Shown: positions 24,788 to 35,056 of the stretch, in pieces | Layout of the letters: every line of letters begins with the position of its first letter | Numbering within the stretch: the first letter of the stretch is position 1 | Assembly: GCF_048544455.1 (NCBI RefSeq) | Contig: NC_133526.1 | Location: 2,124,001 to 2,188,000, forward strand | Source: Silene latifolia | Taxonomy: Eukaryota; Streptophyta; Magnoliopsida; Caryophyllales; Caryophyllaceae | Length of the DNA: 64,000 nt | Direction of reading: 5' to 3' | Program-made: the position numbers and the translations under genes | Notes under the pieces: model-generated | What the model was told of the DNA's origin: nothing | Database searches by the model: none | Seen by the model: the letters and a program-made list of their open reading frames with translations, nothing else

Positions 24788-25179
24788 TTAGGCTACCCAA
24801 CCAAAAGTACAGAAGCCAATATGTAAAGCCAATATGTAATGGAAAAAAACGGGCTGATTTTCATCGACGACGTTTTTCGAAAAAAAAGACGATAATTACC
24901 CTTGCACTCACACACTACTTTCTCTCTCTAAAAAATTTCCTCTCAAATTGTAGTAAAAATACTCTAAATAAAAAAAAAATAACCAACAACAACAATTAAC
25001 AAGATTAATTAACATGACGGATCCCGAGTCACCGGTACTTGAACAACTTAATCGCTTCATTATTTGGTTAATTTTTTTTTTGCGCACCGTTAAATCTATT
25101 GGATAATTGATTTACGTCACGTATTGACTTAGTAATAGTAAAAATTGCGATTTTTCTGCGTACATCTAAAATTTGTGCA

Positions 25180-25490
25180 CTCAAGGTTCGGTCATGAACC
25201 AAACGTTGAGACCCAACGTTCGGCCATGGACCAAACGTGAGAACCCAACGGTTGGCCATGGTGAACGTTTTTTTTTCCGTCATGGCCAAACGTTGAAACT
25301 CAACGTGGCACCACGGTTACACGTTGAAACTCAACGTGGCACCACGGTTACACGTTGAATTCCAATGTTAGCCCATGGTTATACGTTGGATTCAACAACC
25401 GTCCATGGTCGAACGATGAGTCTCCACGTTTGGTCCATTTTCGATTGTTGAATTGCAACATTTAGTTCATGGCTAAACCGTGTTTACTAC
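25180..25490. repeat. Degenerate minisatellite, about 31-bp unit with internal hairpins
   Basis: About nine imperfect tandem units of 30-33 bp. Typical forms are AAACGTTGAGACCCAACGTT followed by CGGCCATGGACC, and ACACGTTGAAACTCAACGTG followed by GCACCACGGTT. Each unit contains a short inverted repeat (CGTTGAxxxxxCAACG), and many carry CCATGG. Two middle units are almost identical (about 25285-25350). It lies 380 bp beyond the 3' end of nucleoredoxin-like copy 2. No coding function is evident. Confidence 0.75.
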
Positions 25491-25878
25491 GTTTAATTGC
25501 CGATTTTTTAAAATTATTAAAGTTTTCTAGTCGATGTGCGTTAATTTCTAACATTTTTTTAATTAGAGTTTAATTAGTGTAATACAGATGGGAGATCAAA
25601 TTCATTAGTTGATACGTGACATCTATTAACCGTCTTTGTATGTGAATTATTCTAACAAACAACCTAACCTAATTTGAAATCATTGTTTGAAACTTTAAAC
25701 TTCATGATCATTATTTTTAATACAATCTCCAAATTCAGTCACATATTTCAGCCACTGGAAAACAAGTTTAAGTCATAAATCAGACGACACCAGAATGGGG
25801 GTTGAAGATTATCATTCGAGGAGATATCAGTTTCCCAAGCATGTCGAGTGTAGATTAGTGCAGCAAACACGGTTACAT

Positions 25879-28800
25879 TCAAACACGATATCTGCTCTTA
25901 AATTCTAAAATGACTCTTTCTAAAAGTCCACTACCATCACTTGAAGATGAATCTTCTCGCAGGTTTTGAAGCTTTTTAAACTGACGTATGAAATCTGCAC
26001 CATCAAAATCTACAACTTCATTGCCCACAATGATCAGCTCCTCTTCAATGGGAGAATTCAAAAGTCGTACTAGCTTGCGGCTCACCGAACCCTTATAGGG
26101 TAATACCCACCATGATATATTCCTCTTCCTCAAGGCACTAGTTATCTGATCATGTAACAACTTTGGGTCCGAGTTTTTAGCACTAGAGAGACAACACACA
26201 ACCACAATCTCAAATTCAATGTTATTAGCTTTACAGACTTCATACAACTCTTGAAGCATAGGTATGGATTCCCCACAAAAGCACAAGTACACACCAACGA
26301 GCTTCTTTTGCAGTTGATTGATAGACATCTTCTCATAATAATTCGCACCTCCCGGGTTCTCTGCGGATGAGCAGTCAAACAGTTGCTCAAGGGACTGAAC
26401 ATTCCGTGATTTGCCATATTCTTCAGCCCATTTTTTCAGAATGTCTTCTTTACTGAAAGGAAATGTGTCTACCCCATAGCGACTCACATCATACAAGGTT
26501 TTGTGCCATATAACCTTCCTTTCATCCGCACGCAGAAATAGACCTTGCGGAGTATTTGAAAACCCGAGTGAACAGCATATATAGTCACGAGAGTCTGAGT
26601 CCCAGAAGGGAACCACAAGGCACGATGAAGGGAAGCCAGACAACATGTGTCTGAAGCTTGACTCATCAGCTTCAAAATCCCTGCCCATCTTCAAGACCAA
26701 GACCATCTCAAAAGTATCACCGTACTCATCATACAACTCAGAGCAGATGTCCGAAACACCTCTATATACCAATGAAAATCTGCTATGGAAATAAATGGGG
26801 CAGCAAAGGCAACAAATCATAACCCATTTTTTATCCCTAAGACGCTCGACTTCAAATTGAGTTTCACAACCATCATTGCGAACCAGGTACTGCCTGTTAT
26901 CAGCTGAGAGGAAGGAAATGACATCAAAATTACTAGTGTCGATATTGGCAATTCTTTCGTAGATCGCTTTTGGGTATTCTGCATCCTCTTCGAACACAGC
27001 GATATAATCAGTTTTGGACGCTAAATATTGGTTTCGCTCATCCTCATCAACACAGTCATAAAAGTCGTGCATTTCTGATGATTTCATTCTCCCACTAACT
27101 GGAAGACCCGGAAAGAAGTACTCTTCTCCAAGCAAAGGAAAAAGGGCCTTGAGGTGATTTCGGGATTCAACAGTATACTTGTAAACATTACTTGCAGCAT
27201 ACATCACCTTGCTCCCTGCATAATAATTAAATTAAGTTATTAAAATAACAAGTCTAAGAACAAACGACAAGACGGAAAATTGTCATATATCAAATCGGCT
27301 TATATTTTCTCAACCTCTGGATCAACAAAACATGGTTGTTTCCCCATATTGACATATCAAGGCTGGCCATTGGGAACAGAATCAAATGACGCAAATAGAA
27401 GTCCCCTAACGGTACATAGTGTACCTGAAAGACAGAGACTCTACTCTGTCCATCAAAACATGTTGTGATTATGTTTCTGAGAAACTGAGACACCGATGAA
27501 AGGAAGTTTACCCAAAAGAACAGTTAAGACACACCGAGTAACTGATACCGTGAAACATCTAAATAAGAGATAAAATAAATGACACTATTATGGAGGCTAG
27601 AGATTACCAGCTAATTCTGCACTCATCTCGTTGTGCAGATTATTGCTCAAGGGGAAATCTGGGCAGGAAGAACATACAAGCAGTAGAGCACATATAGAAG
27701 AAATACGGCCATCTTTCCCGAAAGCAATAATAGTACTACATTTGTCACCCTTTCCAAATATTGTCCTTGTCACATAATCAGAGTGATTAGGGTCCCAAGG
27801 GTATACCAACCATGGCATTTCACAAGAATTTCCAATGTCTGGGATTGATGACGTATCTAACCCAACAAAGACCATTTCAAAATTAGGATCGAGTGCCTTC
27901 GTTTGACAATAAGAGAAGAGTTTATCGAAACAATTGCGAGAATGGTCCTCTGCACAGTGAAGATAGAGAAAAACAGTTTTGCCGTGAAGCGCTGCGACAG
28001 GAACCCGATGAGTAAACCCAGAACCCATCCAGAGAACATAACCTAGTGAGCTGTAAACCAACAATGACTCGAGGGTTACTGCCTTAAGCCTCTTCACTTC
28101 TCTATTAACCAGGATCTGGCTAGAGAAGGGATATGCACTTGCACCATGGTGGCGTATGACTGCTTCACCATGAGGTTCCACATACTCACATTTGGGACCG
28201 AAAATTATTAGCCGATCATCCGCATCTTGGTGAAAGAGCCGCGAGAGCCTTCTGCTTACCCAGTTAATGAAAGGGAACACCCACCAGGATATATTTCGCT
28301 CTTTCAAAATAGAATTGATCAAGTCTTGGAAAATTTGAGGGTCGCCAATGTCATTGAAAGGCATGTAAACCAGGAGAATCTCAAACTCTAGGCCCAATTT
28401 ACAGCAATTTTTATGAACATTATCGAGTGTAGGTATCAAATTTCCCGTTTGGCACAGGTACAAACCAACACACTTATCCTCAAGATCAAGAATTGTCACT
28501 TCTCCTGAGCCGCCTCCTGGATTCTTACTGAGAGATGTTGAATAGCTAGGGAAAGTTAAGGGAAAGGAGCTCAAAAATTTATTAATGGTACGCCAAGATT
28601 TGGAGGACAATGCGGTTTCTTCGCGCTGGGAAATCAACGAGAGCCACTCGGAAGTAAAGGGAAAGGCGTCAACTCCATATTTGAACAAAAAGTCAAGAGG
28701 TTTGTGCCACTCCACCGTTTTGGCTCGATTTACCAACAAACCATGGGGATAACAGGCAAGGGGCATGGCGTCTCCTAATCTACGGGTGTATTTGGGAGTT

Positions 28801-29141
28801 AGACAGAATGAGGGGAAACTGGAAATGAAGTCAGACAAGGCAGTATATTGATCGTCACAGTCAGCGAAACAGTCAACAAATATAATAAGTTCGAAAGCAC
28901 CAAAGTCATGCATCTCAGAAGATACCAGAGATACGGCCTGCGCAACAGCAACAGCGTGTGACGGAAGAGGCAGACTGAAAAAACATAGCATCACCACTTT
29001 TCCGTTCATAACATCATAAACATTAACAATTTCATTGTCATTGCGAATCAATGCTGAACATTCACCGGTACGATCAGTTAAGAACCTTGCGAGATCAAAA
29101 GGAGTTCCTCTCATTAAAAACGATGGTTGTTCTTCCTCCAT
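25879..29141 (-). CDS. Nucleoredoxin-like protein, five thioredoxin-like modules without CxxC (copy 2)
   Basis: Exon 1 is 29141-27608 and exon 2 is 27215-25879, with the same phase-1 intron as copy 1 (AGCTG/GTAATC; TATGCAG/GGAGC). The product is about 956 aa. Both exons are open throughout and about nine-tenths of residues match copy 1. Differences cluster after the DTFPF motif of module 4 and at the C-terminus (SSSSDGSGLLE against FPSYASGLSE). All five modules again lack CxxC. The intron also matches copy 1 closely, so this is a recent inverted duplicate. Upstream (29142-29580) it shares its leader, a probable 5'UTR intron (TTATCAG/GTTTGA) and flank with copy 3. Probably functional, though expression cannot be judged. 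Confidence 0.8.
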
Positions 29142-29599
29142 GACTGCCGCTTATCCTCAATTTAATCAAAATAAACAAAATCAATATCAATATCAATTTA
29201 GAAATAAATGATGATTCCTAATTCAAATCAAATAAAATTAGAAAAGAGAGAGACTTAATAATAATAAAATCAAACCTGATAAATCAGGTTGCTGGCTAAA
29301 CACGATCTTTCTTCGACGATTCAATTCACACCCAAACCCTAGCTTTTTTTTCTCTTCTTCAAATTTCCTCCCTTTTTTTTGTAGAAGTATATGTAATAAC
29401 TAATCCTACTAGTTTTAGTTTGGTAACTTAGGGTTTTAAGCTGAGAATTCATGGATTTGAGATAAATACCTGTGGAGATAAACTACAGATCGGGTAGAGA
29501 TGGTAGAAGGGACGACTGAAGGAAATAATTTCATGGAGGTGAAAGATTGCTTGGGTTTTGATTTAATTGACTGGTCTTATGATAAGAGACCGTCTTATC

Positions 29600-30510
29600 A
29601 AATAATTTATGCATGCGGGTTTTGGCGGGTCTTGCCCCACGCCCGCTCCAAGTGGGGCGGGTGCGGGTAACGATTTGATGGGTCGTGGGGTGGGGATGGG
29701 TTTCAAAAGTGTCATTCGTCGCGGGTCGTGGGGCGGGGGTGGGTATAACGTGAGACTCGCCCCGCCTCGCATGTCCCCGCTGTGCTGATTCCCGCCTAGA
29801 TAGCACCAATACGGATACGGACACGGACACGTGATACGGCATCCCATGAAATTTAGGACACGGGACACGATATTTAAATTTAATAAAAAAAACATATTTT
29901 ATGGTTATAAATAACGTATGATTTTATTTTTATAATATATTTGATACTAAATTTAGATAACTGAAGGTAAAATTCGACCTTAACTATAACTAATTCTCAT
30001 TTCTCACCCAAACCAATCTTGTAATCAATCTCTTTTGACAATTTATTCCTCATCTAAACGGTAACATTTTTTGGCGTATGTCCGACGAGTGTCGGGTGTC
30101 CGGTTGTCGGACACGGTGTCGGACACGGGACGGTTAGTTAGGAGGAGTGTCCGCGCTACCTAGATTCCCGCCTCACTCATAAACCTAGACAAATTTGTGT
30201 ACTAGTTAATTAAATGCTAATGCTCAAACTATTTCGTGATTTGAAAATTTTGTGTAATAGTTAATTAAATGTTAGACCATTTTGTGGAAACTTATTTGTA
30301 TAAAACTAACATGTTTTAGATTCAAGATTTATATTTTTTAAAAATATTTTGTGAGATAGGTAATTTGGCGGGTCAACGGATCCCCGCGGGGCGGGGAAAC
30401 GTTCAACCCGCTGCGGATCGCGGGGCGGGTGTAGGTACGCATTATAGTTCGCGGATGCGGGTTACCCCTCCTCCGCACCCACCCCGCCCCATTGACATTC
30501 CTAGTAACCA
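29600..30510. mobile_element. GC-rich non-autonomous element, split by a nested hAT-like MITE
   Basis: Both ends are made of GCGGGT/CCCGCC motifs in opposite orientation (about 29610-29795 and 30365-30500). This is typical of a decayed hAT-like non-autonomous element. Its exact termini and TSD are not clear. Removing the nested element at 29796-30163 and one TSD restores a continuous GATTCCCGCCTCACTC. Confidence 0.45.
29796..30163. mobile_element. hAT-like MITE, CTAG(G/A)TAGC family, copy 1
   Basis: Ends CTAGATAGCACC and, in reverse complement, CTAGGTAGCGCGG. The 8-bp TSD is ATTCCCGC (29788-29795 and 30164-30171). The interior contains repeated CGGACACGG / GGACACGGGACACG motifs and a central AT-rich part. 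A sister copy lies at 30594-30942. Confidence 0.75.
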
Positions 30511-30593
30511 GGCCATATATTAATGTTGTGGGGTTGATTTGCTATATTTCTCATTTAACGTTATAATGAACATGTATGGGGAACCACTACGAG

Positions 30594-30942
30594 CTAGGCA
30601 GCACCAAAATGGACATGGACACGTGATACGACTTTCCATGAAATTTAGGACACGGGACACGCTATTTAAATTTAATAAAACATATATTTTATTATTATAA
30701 ATAACGTATGATTTTATTTTTGTAATGTGTTTGATATTAAATTTAAATAAGTGAAGGTAAAATTTGACCTTGACTATTACTAATTCTCATTTCTCACCCA
30801 AACCAATCTTCTAATCAGTCTCTTTTGACATTTTTTCGCTCGTCAAAATTATAACATGTTTAGGCGTGTATCCGACTAGTGTCGGGTGTCTGACACGGGA
30901 CGGCTATGTCGGCTATGTATAAGGAGTGCTCGTGCTACCAAG
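30594..30942. mobile_element. hAT-like MITE, CTAG(G/A)TAGC family, copy 2
   Basis: Ends CTAGGCAGCACC and, in reverse complement, CTTGGTAGCACG. The 8-bp TSD is ACTACGAG (30586-30593 and 30943-30950). The interior matches copy 1, including ACACGTGATACG, CATGAAATTTAGGACACGGG and AATAACGTATGATTTTATTT. Confidence 0.8.
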
Positions 30943-31056
30943 ACTACGAGTATAATAACTGTATAAGGACTAATGTAGGGAAGACGAAACAATTCCCTAT
31001 CACGATTAAACTGCATCAAGATTCTACTCTTAGCCCTTTGTTATTTGCTACTTTTA

Positions 31057-31560
31057 TGTAATACCCCTCCCTTCTATGAGCTACACTCGATCGAGATCGA
31101 GTGAGAGGAGACACTCGGCCGAGTGCCTTCCTACTCGATCGAGTGGATCAACCTAGTGCAGCTTGTGACCAGGTTCATAACTAGGTCACACTCGGCCTAG
31201 GGACATATTTACTCTAGGGCACTCGACTGAGTGAACCGGGTCTGGGCCCAGTTTTTACGTTGGCCTTATATTCCGTGTTGCCGTTTTGGGGTTCATATAT
31301 ATAACATGTGAACAACAATTTCCTTCAACCCTAAAACCATCTTTCTATACCTCTCCCACTTATCTCTACAATTTACTCTCCTCAAATCTTAGACCTACAC
31401 TTTATTTGGAGGAATTTTGGAAGAGTGTTTACATAATCTTGTTCCTCATCACCTAGTGAATAACCTCATACCTTTACTTTTGTAATTTCCATACTTTCAT
31501 TTAAGATACCAAAACCCTAAAATTTAGGTGTTTTGGTAATAGGTCATACTCAATCATGTA
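31057..31560 (+). mobile_element. LTR fragment related to the one at the window start
   Basis: Begins TGTAATACCCC (31057), then holds several ACTCGATCGAGT / ACTCGGCCGAGT motifs, a TATATATAACA box near 31300 and CTAAAACC leader-like sequence. It looks like the first part of an LTR. A possible end of the same or a related LTR lies at 34100-34543. Broken; a fossil. Confidence 0.5.
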
Positions 31561-31599
31561 CATGATTTACTTAATCATGGACATAATTGACCATTTCAC

Positions 31600-34090
31600 C
31601 CCTATAATTTTTACACCCATCTCCACTCTCAACCCAAACCCACCACCCACCACCCCGTCCAAACCATCCAACCACCTCACTGTCCCTCCTGATGCACCAC
31701 CTCCCGCCAGTCAAACGCACCCCATGTCCTACATGCTAAGATCCGCCCTCATATCCCCACTTACCTCAGACCATACCGTCCCCACCCACCTAAACCCGAC
31801 GACGGCAACCACTTCGCCATCCACCCAGAACTGCCCATTCCTCATCCCAACCTACCTAGACCCGCACGCCCCCTCTTTGACATTGCCCAGATTCTGACCG
31901 CCAAGATCCTCTCACGACCACCTGAAAACTCATTTAATCGTCCGCACTGCCCTTGTCCTTCCGCCACCATTAGTGCGGCCCTCTTCAACCATCAGCCCCC
32001 ATCTCTGCCACCCTCACCTACCCCACAAACCCTATTTTTCATTATCCCCAATTTTATTAACCCTAATTTAATTTATTCAACTTAATTTGATACAAAACAA
32101 TTAACAAAACTAATGATGTTAGAATTCTTGTTAATATGATAAATAAAATCAATGATTAAACAATTTGTTGAGATTTTATTAATCATCCTATATAGTATAT
32201 ACTAACAGAATAAAAATTATGAAAAAATTTCCCTCCAAAATACATTTCATTAAATTAGGAAATAAATAAAATTTTCTTTCATTAAACCATTATCCTTACA
32301 TTAAACTATAATCTCTTCATTAAACTCTAATTATAATCTTTTTAGTTGAAATAAAATATGGTTTGAGAATTAGAAAATAAAATCATTAACACACACATTT
32401 TATGACATTACCCAGTTATTTCGATTTGTTTTACCGGTTAATTTTTTTTGGATAAAAACTAAATGAACGGCTAGTATGATTATATTATTTATCATATTTG
32501 ATTTTATTAACAACGTCGTCAGTTAATGTTGATATTTTTAGTGGATGTAGTGGTATAATATTATTTTGAAAAATAAAGTTAACAGAATAATTTGAGTAAA
32601 TATAATATTACATCATTCAAGTTAAAACTATTGAAGTTTATCTTTTCCAACTCTTAATATTATATAAATATTATCAATAGTTGATTTTATTATTAATTTT
32701 TTCTAATGGAGTTAAGCAAATAACAACTGTTATAATCTCTAACACTCTCATATAAAAAATCGTACATTTGTACGAGAAAATTTATAAATTGAAATCATTT
32801 GTTTGTGGTAAAAAAAACTACATTTAAATACATATTTTATGACTTTACTCAATTCTTTTTATTATTTTTCGATTTCAATTTTTTATCCTTATTAAAATAT
32901 TAAAATATGAAAATATGATAATGTGTCAATTATAAATCTATAAATAATACATTATAAACTAAATGATCTAGAAATACCGTGCATGCATGCGCGTGATTTA
33001 TACTAGTTTTGAGAGTAAGAGTAAAAGAGAGAATTTGTTTCTTTGTTTTTAGATTAACGACAATGTGTGGAAAAATTATGGCAAAAAGTCCATGATTGAG
33101 TAATGACGTTTGGTAATTGGTTAGAACTAGTTTTTAACCCGTGAAATTCATGGGTCTGCTTTTAACCTTTTAAATTTATATAGTTAATTATAACTAACAT
33201 ATATAATGATTTAGTTTAGGATAAATTGATAATTTATACCTACTGTAAAGCATTTTCGGTATAGGTTTTGAAAGGAAATTAATAAGGGCCATCAAATATT
33301 GTGCTCTTTTATAAATTCAAAAACATAATAAAGACAACCAATAAATATTAAGTTACTATTCAAAAAGTCTGAAAGTTGAGCTAAAAATTTAAATTTGATT
33401 TAATTTACTGAAGAGGTATCTCTCTGTCCAAGTAAATAGATTGTGAGAGGGAAATAAATCAGGTGTAAATTATTGACGGAGACATAGGGAATTTACATAT
33501 ATGAAAACATATAAGTAAATACACAAAATAAATGAGGTGATAAATAAATTGTACAAAAGAAAAAAAAATGAAAATTAGCAAAGAAAAGAAACCCACACGG
33601 CCACACATAAAAAGGGAAGAAGCACACAATGGATGGAACAGACATTGAACATAACAAAAGTGAAAGAGAGTGATTCGCTCGTATAAGAAATTTATACTGG
33701 TATTTGAGGAGCGTTTTTGGTTAAGGGAATTAGTTGGGATTTAGCATAATTTTCCTTGATTTGAGCATGTAACAGTAATTTTGGAAGGAATCGTCATGAT
33801 TTTATTCTGTTTCATTTCGAACATGGAAGATTCTATATTCTAATCCAATTCCATATGCCATATTCTGTTTTCTTTTTCCAATTAGTTAATTGACTTTTTT
33901 TTTCAATAGTCTAACTACTCTAATATCATGACACGTCATATCGAGAGAGAAAATTGAGATGCCATGTCAGCGAATTAGCAACTGTATTAGAGAAATATAT
34001 GATGATTATGAGTAATTAAGGATAATTATTATCATTTAATGTTAGTAATAATTAACGTACATGCATATTCTTGTATTAGAACATGTTTGT
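31600..34090. other. C-rich tract followed by AT-rich intergenic sequence; two Helitron-like ends
   Basis: About 31610-32050 is strongly C-rich (CCACCACCC, CCCCGTCC runs) with a short open frame that shows no domain. 32090-32960 is AT-rich, without genes. A plus-strand Helitron-like end (CCGTGCATGCATGCGCGTG then CTAGT at 33003-33007) and a minus-strand one (CCCATGAATTTCACGGG then CTAGT at 33130-33126) face each other about 120 bp apart. 33150-34090 shows nothing further. Confidence 0.35.
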
Positions 34091-34099
34091 GATAGATTA

Positions 34100-34543
34100 C
34101 ACCATAATTGTTGTAGGTGGAGACTTCATAGAAGAGGGGTTTTGAGTTCTTGCTTGTTGTTGCTTACTTTTGTGAAGAATTGCTAAAAGGTAGGATTTTT
34201 CTACTCGGTTTCAATATTATGATTGCTTGTATGTGATGGTGAATATTATTCAATTGGGTGTCCTTGAGAATATTGGTAATTAGGGTTTACTTAATTGTTC
34301 ATTATGATGGTGGTGTTGGATTGAGTGGGATTGGATGTGGTGATTGGTGTTGTTTAGCGAGCAGGTGTTTGTGGGACATCAACCTCGCGCCTTGAGATCA
34401 CTTCTTGGAAGGACCCACCCCCAAGGAGGATGTGCACATTAAGGGTCCGAGTTAATGGGTTCGTGTTGCTATGCAAACTCGGTATTCCGTGTTGCGATAT
34501 TAATACATCGAGCCGCGGTCCGACGGATAATGACGGTGTTGCA
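34100..34543 (+). mobile_element. LTR-like fragment
   Basis: Shares GGATGTGCACATTAA and the surrounding layout with the LTR at the window start (near 956-972), and ends GACGGTGTTGCA (34532-34543), similar to GGGGTGTTACA. It may be the distal half of the LTR that begins at 31057, separated from it by later insertions. Confidence 0.4.
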
Positions 34544-35056
34544 GTGCCGTCATTGTGAAGGTGGAGATAGTAGAGTAGATTGTAGAGATGGTTGAGCGAG
34601 GTGACTTCATTTTGACCAAATAATTATTTTTTATTGGTTGAACTTTTCCAATAGCCGTAGGAATCATTATTTTTAATACATTCTCCATATTCAGTCACAA
34701 ATTTCAGGCACTAAAACACAATTTTAAGTCAAAAATCAGACGACACCAGAATGGAATGGGTGCTGAAGATTATCATTCAAGGCGATAAAATGAAATCCGA
34801 GGTATTTAGCTTCATATCCATCCATAATAAAACCAGTTTCCCGAATTCCACCCATCCGAATTAATGTAACCCAAAGTTGAATACCAGAATTACCTAGCAA
34901 CCAGTCAAACATTTAGCATATTAATAAGGGTAACAACAACTATGCATGCTGATGATCGATCACCAAACTAATCACTTAATCAGCACCGATCAATGCCATT
35001 GCTCAAAATAACAGGGTGGGAAGAATGTCAGTGTAGTGCAGCAAGTGCGGTCACAT

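Noticed and set aside
25180-25490. CRISPR-like repeat array
   Set aside because: Units are directly adjacent and degenerate with no unique spacers, and the window is clearly plant nuclear DNA. It is a minisatellite.
29531-29895. Overlapping 100-aa open frames
   Set aside because: They arise from GC-rich GCGGGT repeats of a transposon and show no domain or splice context.
31556-31897. Proline/threonine-rich 113-aa open frame
   Set aside because: A C-rich low-complexity tract accounts for it. There is no recognised domain, and it lies next to LTR debris.
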